Origin: JAVBLV01 sp031553195
Lineage (GTDB): Bacteria; Bacteroidota; Bacteroidia; Bacteroidales; P3
Assembly: GCA_031553195.1 (NCBI GenBank)
Contig: JAVBLV010000049.1
Span: forward strand, 1-43,852
Direction: 5' to 3'
DNA: 43,852 nucleotides
Within the stretch, counting starts at the first letter, position 1; every line of letters begins with the position of its first letter. Made by a program: the position numbers and the translations under genes. Below are positions 7,466-14,263 of the stretch, piece after piece. Under the pieces are notes generated by a model. The model did not search any database. It saw only the letters and a program-made list of their open reading frames with translations, and was not told the DNA's origin.

Positions 7466-8466
7466 AACTGAATTAATTCGTCTTCTACAAAGTTACGGTT
7501 TGCCGTTTTTCCAATGACTTCTTCCCATCTCATTGGCGAAATACCATTACCGGGGCGTTTCACCGTAAGGTTTTCTTCCGTAAAAATTTCTCCTTTTGCA
7601 ATGGGTTTTGCCGCCACAATACTTTTTCGGGCAATATCCATATTTTTTATTTCCGATGGGGATGGTTTTTTATTTCCGGAACCTAATGCTTTTTCAATGT
7701 TTCTTATAGCTTTCACCATTTCCTTCAACTCCTGTGGTTCTAATGAAGCTTTATGGTCAGGTCCGGTCATTGTTTTATCCAGTGTAAAATGTTTTTCAAT
7801 AACCACTGCGCCAAGCGCCACAGCTGCAATAGGAACTTCTATTCCTAAAGTATGGTCGGAATATCCTACTTTTACACCCAATTCGTGAGCCATAGAGTGC
7901 ATAGCTTTCAAATTCACATCTTCCATTGGGGTCGGATACTCTGTATTGCAATGCAGAATGGTAACATCATTCAATGTCAGCTTGCCGGATGTAAGGATGT
8001 TTAGAGCTTGTCTTATTTCTTCCATCGTACACATTCCGGTAGATAAAATTACCGGCGTACCTAAAGCTGCTATTTTTTTCAAGTAAGGATAATTGGTAAT
8101 TTCCCCCGATGGAATTTTAAAATAATCCATTCTAAGCGGAATCAGACAATCTATCGACACCAAATCAAAAGGAGTGGAAAGAAATCCTATTTGTTCTTTA
8201 TCACATAACTCTTTCAAGACAATATAGTCCGATAATGGCAGGTGAATGGCTTTGGCCATTTCCAGTTGTGATTCTTCTAGACCTGTAGTAACTTTTTGAT
8301 AATCGGCTTTCGATGCATTTTTCGAAATCACCAATTCCGGAACAGCTGTTTGGAATTTCACATAATCCACCCCTGCTATTTTTGCTTCTGTAATCATCCG
8401 CTTAGCTAATTCAAAATTGCCGTTATGATTAACACCTGCTTCTGCAATGATTATAGTTTTTGTCAT
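7462..8466 (-). CDS. legI: N,N'-diacetyllegionaminate synthase (NeuB family)
   Basis: A 334-residue protein from the ATG at 8466. An in-frame start 30 bases upstream (8496) exists, but the ATG at 8466 overlaps the HAD stop as ATGA and gives the family-typical beginning MTKTIIIAEAGVNHNG. The NeuB domain spans about residues 15-265 with KFQTA, ILSTGMCTMEEI and the metal-site HCNTEYPTP and YSDHTLG. A SAF/antifreeze-like domain follows to the end (ARKSIVAAKPIAKGE onward). It condenses the 6-deoxy-diacetamidomannose with phosphoenolpyruvate. A PseI or sialic acid NeuB role is less likely given the pathway partners. Confidence 0.87.
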   Translation of the reverse strand: MTKTIIIAEAGVNHNGNFELAKRMITEAKIAGVDYVKFQTAVPELVISKNASKADYQKVTTGLEESQLEMAKAIHLPLSDYIVLKELCDKEQIGFLSTPFDLVSIDCLIPLRMDYFKIPSGEITNYPYLKKIAALGTPVILSTGMCTMEEIRQALNILTSGKLTLNDVTILHCNTEYPTPMEDVNLKAMHSMAHELGVKVGYSDHTLGIEVPIAAVALGAVVIEKHFTLDKTMTGPDHKASLEPQELKEMVKAIRNIEKALGSGNKKPSPSEIKNMDIARKSIVAAKPIAKGEIFTEENLTVKRPGNGISPMRWEEVIGKTANRNFVEDELIQL

Positions 8467-8768
8467 TGTTTTATTTTTTTTACAACAGTTGACCAATTAT
8501 CAAAAGAAATAGCTCTATCATCAATCCAATAATCACCGATTGGTTTACCCATGATCAGCTGATGATATTTTATTTTATATTGCTCCAACCAGGCGACTGT
8601 CATTTCATACTCCATCCACGTCCGCGCTGAGTAAATAATGATCGTATTCCCCTCATCATACAAAATATTGATAGCCTCTACAGCACCTTCTTTAGGTTGC
8701 GCTAAACAACGACTATATGTTTTTTCTTCGGTACAAATAGTACCATCCATGTCTATTATTAATCGCAT
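8463..8768 (-). CDS. Small HAD phosphatase, capsule-biosynthesis (EcbF/BcbF) type
   Basis: A 101-residue protein beginning MRLIIDMDGTIC, with the nucleophile and acid as D6 and D8. It has IIYSARTW for motif II, a lysine in MGKPIGD (motif III) and WIDDRAI for motif IV, so all four HAD motifs are present. The ATG at 8768 overlaps the end of the ATP-grasp gene. A longer frame reaching 8819 would add a non-homologous extension and a 61-bp overlap. HAD proteins of this size accompany capsule genes and may dephosphorylate a sugar phosphate. In the legionaminic pathway it could remove phosphate from a sugar intermediate, but this is inference. Motif order is clear; the substrate is not. Confidence 0.75.
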   Translation of the reverse strand: MRLIIDMDGTICTEEKTYSRCLAQPKEGAVEAINILYDEGNTIIIYSARTWMEYEMTVAWLEQYKIKYHQLIMGKPIGDYWIDDRAISFDNWSTVVKKIKQ

Positions 8769-9721
8769 TGAAATACTACTTCTTTTAAATATCTGGTTAT
8801 TAATATATTTTCTCTCCATTCAATGATAGGGGAAGGTTCTACGCCAAGAAATTCATCAATAATGCAAGACGAAGTATTTGCTCCGGCTGCAATAGATGCA
8901 ATAACCCCACCTCCAAATCGGGGATTAATTTCCATTAGATATGGGGTACCTGATTTTTCTTCTTTTAAAAATTGGATAGTTATAGGTCCTTGAAATTGAC
9001 CTTTTGTGATTATGTCTTTTGATAAAGAAATAATTGATTCGTTTCTTTCCGTAATAGTTCTTATGGCTTCACCACCTACCGTTTCTAATCTTACACGAGG
9101 AACTATTGATATAATTTTCCTTTGACAGGATATGTAAGCATCAACTGTATATTCTATTGCAGGACAAATGTATTGTTGAATTAGATAATCATCTAGTAGA
9201 TGTACTTTCGCAAATTCATAAAATTCTTTTGGATTGTTTATTACTTGCAAACCTTTAGACGCAGACCCATTGCGAGGCTTCAATATTATGGGAAATTCCT
9301 TTATAGAATCAGAATCACTATAATCTTTTGGGATAGGAAACCCTTCTTTGGCAAACCATTCTGCAGATCTCTTCTTATCAAAAGTTATGTTACATATTTC
9401 TGCATTGCTACAAGGGATAAAAACATCAGGCAATTCTTTTTTCAGACTGCAAGCAATTAATATGGCAGGATCAAGGAATGGAAGAATTATATTTATGTTA
9501 TATGTAGTTACAGTTTCAATGAGATGGTTATAAATTTGAGGGTCATTCCATTTTAATCCGATAATAACTTTCCCTACTATGTCAATTGGCACATAAGGGG
9601 TCAATTCATAGGAAAAAATATTCACATTGATATTTTTTGCCTTACCGGATTCTATGAAATACTCAGCCAAAGAAACACGTTTTGCTCCCCCTAAAAACAA
9701 TATATTTATTTCTTTATTCAT
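8759..9721 (-). CDS. ATP-grasp ligase-like enzyme in glycan operon
   Basis: A 320-residue protein. Residues 1-100 form a pre-ATP-grasp Rossmann-like domain (ILFLGGAKRVSLAEYFI). The ATP-grasp fold follows with PIILKPRNGSASKGLQVI as the ATP-binding lysine/glycine loop, QQYICPAIEYTVDAYI, and the metal-binding YLMEINPRFGGGV near the C-terminus. This is the carbamoyl-phosphate-synthase-like/PylC-like class that joins a carboxylate to an amine or thiol. The gene overlaps the acyltransferase end by 8 bp and the HAD gene by 10 bp. ATP-grasp plus HAD pairs are frequent in Bacteroidota polysaccharide loci. A role such as attaching an amino acid to a sugar is possible but unproven. Confidence 0.75.
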   Translation of the reverse strand: MNKEINILFLGGAKRVSLAEYFIESGKAKNINVNIFSYELTPYVPIDIVGKVIIGLKWNDPQIYNHLIETVTTYNINIILPFLDPAILIACSLKKELPDVFIPCSNAEICNITFDKKRSAEWFAKEGFPIPKDYSDSDSIKEFPIILKPRNGSASKGLQVINNPKEFYEFAKVHLLDDYLIQQYICPAIEYTVDAYISCQRKIISIVPRVRLETVGGEAIRTITERNESIISLSKDIITKGQFQGPITIQFLKEEKSGTPYLMEINPRFGGGVIASIAAGANTSSCIIDEFLGVEPSPIIEWRENILITRYLKEVVFQCD

Positions 9722-10775
9722 ATTTTTTCCTTTTAATAATGTTCTCTCCTATTTTCATTAATTTTTTCTCAAAAAAGTGATAAACAAACAAACTTACAAG
9801 CAGAGTTAGAATAACAGATACAATTATCAGAAAAGTAATATTCATGGATAAAAATCGTGATGACAAGAATGCTGTTGAAAACCAGATCAATGGATGTATA
9901 AGATATACTGAATAAGTTGCTTCTCCAAGTTTAACTAATGGATAATGAAAAATTGGGAACAAATTTGTAGAAAATTTATAGCAACACACACATACACTAA
10001 AACAAATAAAGGTAAAAACAACTCTATTCCATCCAGTAACAATATGTATTTGATTTCCTGATATGGGATAGAAGATAAACAACAATATTGTCAATATAAG
10101 AATAGATAATAAATATTTATTCTTAGTTTTCTTTTTTTCCATAAAAAATCCGATAAGAAAGCCTCCTAAAAAGAAGAAAGCTTGATTTAAAGGATTAACA
10201 TAGTCTTTCCATTGTGAATCTAAACTAGTAGTTGTATTTAGTGCGAAAAAAGAGAAATAGATATACAAAACAAGTACAACTAACGAAAAAGAAAAAAATA
10301 TCATTTTATTTTTCTTTTTTGAGAAAATACAAAGCAAGGGGAATAAAATGTAAAATACCAGCTCATTTCCAATAGACCAAGCGCCTATTGCTATATAATT
10401 ATCCCATTCTATAAATCCAAAAACGCCTGTAAAATTCAGGAAGAGTGTGTAAACATCCGGAATTTGACGATTTAAAATTATTGTAGCAATATTTACGATC
10501 CAAAGTAAAGGAAAAATCCTAAAAAAACGTTTAATATAAAATTTTCGAATACTGTCAAAAGTTTCCATTTTATGCTGATAAACCTGATACAGTGTTAATC
10601 CACTTAGAACATAAAACATGGAAACACCATATACGCCGACTTTCCCCAAAAATGTACCTACATCTACTCTACTGTTTATGCCCCACAAAGAATAATGATA
10701 TAACATTATTCCAAGAGCGCAAAACCCTCTTAAATAATCCAGCCAAGCCAAACGGTATTTACCAATGGGTTCTTT
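9714..10775 (-). CDS. Acyltransferase 3 family integral membrane O-acyltransferase (OafA type)
   Basis: A 353-residue polytopic protein from ATG 10775. It has YLRGFCALGIMLYHY near the N-terminus (the R-x10-H signature of Acyl_transf_3), then about ten hydrophobic segments and a basic C-terminal tail. The open frame extends upstream to 10910, but that stretch overlaps the out-of-frame remains of the neuD C-terminus (stop at 10796). The ATG 21 bp after that stop also gives a family-typical beginning, so the shorter start is preferred. The family transfers acetyl or other acyl groups from the cytoplasm to exported glycans. Here it would O-acylate the legionaminic-containing polymer. The donor is unknown. 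Confidence 0.8.
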   Translation of the reverse strand, partial: KEPIGKYRLAWLDYLRGFCALGIMLYHYSLWGINSRVDVGTFLGKVGVYGVSMFYVLSGLTLYQVYQHKMETFDSIRKFYIKRFFRIFPLLWIVNIATIILNRQIPDVYTLFLNFTGVFGFIEWDNYIAIGAWSIGNELVFYILFPLLCIFSKKKNKMIFFSFSLVVLVLYIYFSFFALNTTTSLDSQWKDYVNPLNQAFFFLGGFLIGFFMEKKKTKNKYLLSILILTILLFIFYPISGNQIHIVTGWNRVVFTFICFSVCVCCYKFSTNLFPIFHYPLVKLGEATYSVYLIHPLIWFSTAFLSSRFLSMNITFLIIVSVILTLLVSLFVYHFFEKKLMKIGENIIKRKKYE

Positions 10776-10795
10776 CATATAATTTACTATATTTA

Positions 10796-11370
10796 TTAGT
10801 TGTGGAAGATTCCATGTGTCATAATATTTTTGCATATTACAGAACTGGCTGCTATGACTGTCTTTTTCGTAATCAAGATTCCATTTACAAACACAACTAA
10901 CAGCCTCCATTTACCATAGTGTCTGTAGAAATATGGCAATAATCACCAAGCGCCACATCGTTTTCTATATTTGCTATTGTATTGATAATACATCCTATTC
11001 TGGCATCTGCATTTACCACTGCTTTGTGCATAATAACGGTTCCTTCGCCAATCTTCGAATGTTTTGATACATGGGCATCAGAAGCAATGATAGTTGCTAA
11101 TTTTCCTCCTACTGATAATATTTTTTTATGTAATTTTATTCTCAACCCGGCATCTTTTATTTGACCGACAGTAACTATAAAATACGTTTCATTTACAAAT
11201 TCGGGAATTTGATCATCTGTACCAACAATACTGTATCCCAACACTTTTCTCCCCACATTTTTTTCTACATCTAAAATGCCAAGGATTGTCCATCCAGCGC
11301 CTTCCGCCTCATCTATTACAGATTTGTAGTGTCCGCCTCCACCTACAAGTATGAGATTTTTATTGTCCAT
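10796..11370 (-). pseudogene. neuD/pglD-like sugar N-acetyltransferase, C-terminally decayed
   Basis: The first 157 codons (11370-10897) encode the N-terminal Rossmann part (LILVGGGGHYKSVIDEAE) and the left-handed beta-helix start of a PglD/NeuD acetyltransferase (family about 200-215 residues). A TAG at 10897-10899 then stops the frame in the middle of the helix. The C-terminal part is still readable in another frame (10891-10796: ILITKKTVIAASSVICKNI, then stop), with some coils missing. The catalytic histidine of the usual E-H-(D/E) triplet is replaced by N137 (ENDVALGDYCHIS). It would be the best candidate for LegH, the 4-N-acetyltransferase. The damage is seen; loss of activity is inferred. 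A sequencing error could explain the frameshift but not the His-to-Asn change. Confidence 0.75.
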
Positions 11371-11372
11371 TT

Positions 11373-12515
11373 TTATAATCTTACACTACTTGGCAAATTT
11401 ACCACCCTTTCTTCAAACCATTCCGCATTACTCAAATTACCACATTGGCATGACTTAAACATTGGTAATCTGTTCATCAACTGCCAGATGGGACGAGTCA
11501 TCACGCCATTATCATTTGTATAAGTCAAAAATTTATCCCGTTCTTCACGATTTTTCAAAGTAATTACATTCAGCCAATAGTTAGAAAAACATTCTAGAGG
11601 CTCAACAAAAAAGTCAGCGTCCTTATCTTTAAAAAACTCAACATATTTTTGAGCTAATTCCCTTTTATCGGCAATAAACTCATTAATCTTTTCCATTTGT
11701 GCACATCCTAAAGCTGCATTAATATTCGGCATACGATAATTATATCCTATTTCGTCATGTACAAACTCCCAACGGTGAGGCACTTTTGCCTGAGTTGTTA
11801 GATATTTTGCATAGGAAGCCAATTTTTCATCATTAAACAATAACATTCCACCACCGCCGGTTGTAATGGTTTTATTTCCGTTAAAACTCAAAATACCTAT
11901 TTTACCAAATGTACCGGTATGCTTACCCTTGTAAAAACTACCCAAACTTTCAGCAGCATCCTCAATTAATTCAATATAATATTCCTCGCAAACTTTTATT
12001 AATTCATCCAAATGAACAGGATGACCAAATGTGTGCATAGGGACACAAGCTTTGATACGCCTTTGAGTTGATTTATTGAAACACGCATTATTTTTTATTT
12101 CTGCATTTTCAACCAACCATTCTTTCATTTTTATGGGCGAAAGCCCCATTGTATCTTTATCAACATCAATAAATACAGGATGAGCATTACAATATGAAAT
12201 CGCGTTAGCTGTAGCAATAAAAGTTAATGGTTGTGTAATTACCTCTTCATCAGTCTTAACACCTGCAAGTATTAAAGCTAAGTGTAGTCCATTTGTACCA
12301 TTTACACAAACCACAGCTTTTTTTGAACCTGTATAATCAGCCACCATTTCCTCAAACTGATCGACAAATTGTCCGACGCTTGAAACAAAAGTAGAATCAA
12401 TACATTCGTTTAAATATTTTTTTTCATTTCCGACAAAACAAGGTGCATGAAGCGGAATAAATTCTTTTGGTTCATTAAAAGTGGTTCTGATAAATTGAAT
12501 GACATCGTTATACAT
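11373..12515 (-). CDS. legC: Aminotransferase LegC (4-keto-6-deoxy-sugar 4-aminotransferase)
   Basis: A 380-residue DegT-family PLP enzyme. The predicted Schiff-base lysine is K215 in SFNGNKTITTGGGG, and LIEDAAESLGS (183-193) contacts the cofactor. The opening FIRTTFNEPKEFIPLHAP and the end RVVNLPSSVRL are typical of the LegC subgroup, which aminates the 4-keto intermediate made by LegB. The length is normal. Its start overlaps legB by 8 bp and its stop is 2 bp from the neuD-like gene. The subgroup assignment is by recognition of these terminal motifs and by the legB neighbour. A PseC assignment is less fitting because PseB is absent. Confidence 0.87.
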   Translation of the reverse strand: MYNDVIQFIRTTFNEPKEFIPLHAPCFVGNEKKYLNECIDSTFVSSVGQFVDQFEEMVADYTGSKKAVVCVNGTNGLHLALILAGVKTDEEVITQPLTFIATANAISYCNAHPVFIDVDKDTMGLSPIKMKEWLVENAEIKNNACFNKSTQRRIKACVPMHTFGHPVHLDELIKVCEEYYIELIEDAAESLGSFYKGKHTGTFGKIGILSFNGNKTITTGGGGMLLFNDEKLASYAKYLTTQAKVPHRWEFVHDEIGYNYRMPNINAALGCAQMEKINEFIADKRELAQKYVEFFKDKDADFFVEPLECFSNYWLNVITLKNREERDKFLTYTNDNGVMTRPIWQLMNRLPMFKSCQCGNLSNAEWFEERVVNLPSSVRL

Positions 12516-13485
12516 TGTAAATATCCGATTTATATTTTTTCAAATTTTCAGGATTCAAAAACCATTCTATTGTTTCTTCCAACCCCCTTTCTATTGAATA
12601 CTCCGGTGTAAAACCTGTTAGATTCTTAATTTTGGTATTATCTCCCCAAAGTCTGAAAACTTCTGATTTTGCAGGACGCAAACGTTGTTCATCTTCAATA
12701 AACTTTACATCAGATTTCATAATCTTTGCTATCAATTCCAATGTATCTCGCATTGAAACTTCATAATTAGTTGAAATATTAACTTCTTCACCAATAGCAT
12801 TATCACATTTAGCCAATTCTATGAATCCTTTACAAGTATCTTTTACAAAATTAAAATCGCGTGTAGGAGTTAAATCGCCTAATTTAATTTCTTTTATTCC
12901 ATTGGCTATTTGTGTTATAATAGTCGGAATGATAGCTCTTGCCGATTGGCGTGGCCCATAAGTATTAAATGGACGTACAATTGTAACTGGTAATTCAAAG
13001 GCATTGTAAAAACTCATTGCCATCATATCAGCTCCTATTTTACTGGCAGAATAGGGTGATTGTGGCTGCTTTGGATGTTTTTCATCAATAGGAACGTATT
13101 GTGCTGTTCCATAAACTTCTGATGTAGAAGTGCACAAAATACGTTTCACTCCATTTTCCTTTGCCGCCTGACAAATATTCAATGTTCCTTTTACATTTGT
13201 ATCGACATAGCTATCAGGTGCAATGTATGAATAGGGAATAGCAATTAAGGCCGCAAGATGAAAAATAACATCAACATCTTTTGTAATATGTTTACAGAAG
13301 TGGGGATCTCTTACATCCCCGGTTACCACTTCCAAATCCGGATGTTTAATATCATCCAACCAACCCCAATAATTAAAAGAATTATAATAAGACAACGCTT
13401 TTACATCATATCCACCATCCAAAAGCATTTCGGTTAAATGTGAACCAATAAAACCATCGGCGCCTGTGATTAAAATTTTCTTCAT
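12508..13485 (-). CDS. legB: NAD-dependent 4,6-dehydratase LegB (first gene of glycan operon)
   Basis: A 325-residue extended SDR. It has the TGADGFIGSHL dinucleotide motif (7-17), catalytic TSEVYG (121-126) and Y145-x3-K149 in SPYSASK. The phrase ALSYYNSFNYWGWLDD (residues 30-45) is a hallmark of the LegB clade, and RPFNTYGPRQSARAIIPTII is the expected substrate loop. It removes water from a nucleotide-linked N-acetylglucosamine to give the 4-keto-6-deoxy sugar, the first committed step. It is preceded by a long intergenic region and followed by genes with overlaps or gaps of a few bases down to position 422, so it likely heads the transcript. Confidence 0.88.
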   Translation of the reverse strand: MKKILITGADGFIGSHLTEMLLDGGYDVKALSYYNSFNYWGWLDDIKHPDLEVVTGDVRDPHFCKHITKDVDVIFHLAALIAIPYSYIAPDSYVDTNVKGTLNICQAAKENGVKRILCTSTSEVYGTAQYVPIDEKHPKQPQSPYSASKIGADMMAMSFYNAFELPVTIVRPFNTYGPRQSARAIIPTIITQIANGIKEIKLGDLTPTRDFNFVKDTCKGFIELAKCDNAIGEEVNISTNYEVSMRDTLELIAKIMKSDVKFIEDEQRLRPAKSEVFRLWGDNTKIKNLTGFTPEYSIERGLEETIEWFLNPENLKKYKSDIYNV

Positions 13486-13535
13486 AATATAAATTACATA
13501 CAGACGAAATATAGAACTGTACTTAGCAGACTATT

Positions 13536-13569
13536 GCTTCTCTTTAGAGAAAGCAGCATAGCAAATTTA
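13536..13569 (-). promoter_or_regulatory. Possible promoter and leader hairpin upstream of legB
   Basis: On the minus strand a TAAATTTG (13569-13562) fits the Bacteroidota -7 consensus TAnnTTTG, about 77 bp upstream of the legB ATG. The nearest TTTG upstream is 25 bases away, longer than the usual 17-23, so the -33 element is weak. Between this box and legB is a short imperfect hairpin (13536-13554, arms GCTTCTCT and AGAGAAAGC). Both are weak signals noted by eye. Confidence 0.25.
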
Positions 13570-13610
13570 TAAATAATTTTCGAGTTTACCTAAACAAACC
13601 TATTCGTTTT

Positions 13611-13744
13611 AGGGTAACCGCATCAAAAATACAAATGATTGATTTCGAATTGTTTGAAAAATATTATTTCTCAATTTGAATCCATAAACACATCTGATTA
13701 TCAGTGTTTTAATTGCCTGAAACAATTTTGATGCGGTTGCCCTG
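13611..13744. mobile_element. MITE-like element with ~19-bp terminal inverted repeats and 10-bp direct repeats
   Basis: AGGGTAACCGCATCAAAAT (13611-13629) is repeated inverted at 13725-13743 with one mismatch (AGGGCAACCGCATCAAAAT on the minus strand). The interior of about 95 bp has no open frame of note. Immediately outside, TATTCGTTTT occurs at 13601-13610 and again at 13745-13754, one base beyond the right arm. That layout is a non-autonomous element flanked by a 10-bp target duplication. A 10-bp duplication is usual for some IS4-family groups, so an IS4-type transposase elsewhere in the genome may have moved it; that last step is inference. Confidence 0.65.
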
Positions 13745-13871
13745 TATTCGTTTTTGCGTAAAAAGCATTATTCAATGTAAATATTTTTACCATCACTTTT
13801 ATAGGGTGTTTTTCATTCGATTTTTAATTTTATGTATTTTGCAATGCAGTATCAATTATTTCAAGATAAAA

Positions 13872-14224
13872 ATCTAAATAATTTCCCAATGCCCACCTTT
13901 ATCAGATCCAATTCGTTTGAGGCAACCTTTGGCTTTTAGTTTTTCCAAATCTCGATGAATTGGTTTTTGTAATGTTAAAATTTTCAACTAATTACGTTGT
14001 AAGAATTTTGTTATTCTTTCTAATCATAGCAAGAATTATATCTTCTCTATTTTCTGTGACATTTTCTATTTCGGAAAAAAACAGTTACGATGAATCCTTC
14101 CGAAATTATGCGATAGGAAGGTGCGGGTAAATCGGCTTCAACAAAACGTTTTCGTCTTCCAATTCTTTTTTAAGATTTTTTCTTCCAAAAAGATTTGATA
14201 AATCCTTGTTCCATAATTTACGAG
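13872..14224 (-). pseudogene. Broken AlbA_2/RecG-like DNA-binding regulator gene, C-terminal remnant
   Basis: Read on the minus strand, three frames give pieces of one known protein end. The first is VNYGTRIYQIFLEE, then RFVEADLPAPSYRIISEGF, which matches the GLPEPEFE-type linker of this family. The second is EDIILAMIRKNNKI, interrupted by stops. The third, after a frame change, is HRDLEKLKAKGCLKRIGSDK and the ending GGHWEII. This is the classic winged-helix C-terminus of 'ATP-binding/putative DNA-binding domain (AlbA_2)' proteins. At least two internal stops and two frame changes make it a pseudogene. It lies 40 bp downstream of the YfhO-type gene and near the MITE-like element, so this intergenic region looks like an insertion-prone scar. 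Confidence 0.7.
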
Positions 14225-14263
14225 CTGTATATGGCTTGCAGTAATAGTAAACGAGCAATCAAT

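Noticed and set aside
4557..8466. A sialic acid (NeuABC) or pseudaminic acid (PseBCFGHI) pathway
   Set aside because: LegB- and LegC-type enzymes are present and no PseB or PseC-type motif was seen; a plain NeuABC set would not need legB/legC.
10776..10910. N-terminal extension of the acyltransferase up to 10910
   Set aside because: This stretch is the out-of-frame C-terminus of the decayed neuD gene, and the extension does not resemble the acyltransferase family start.
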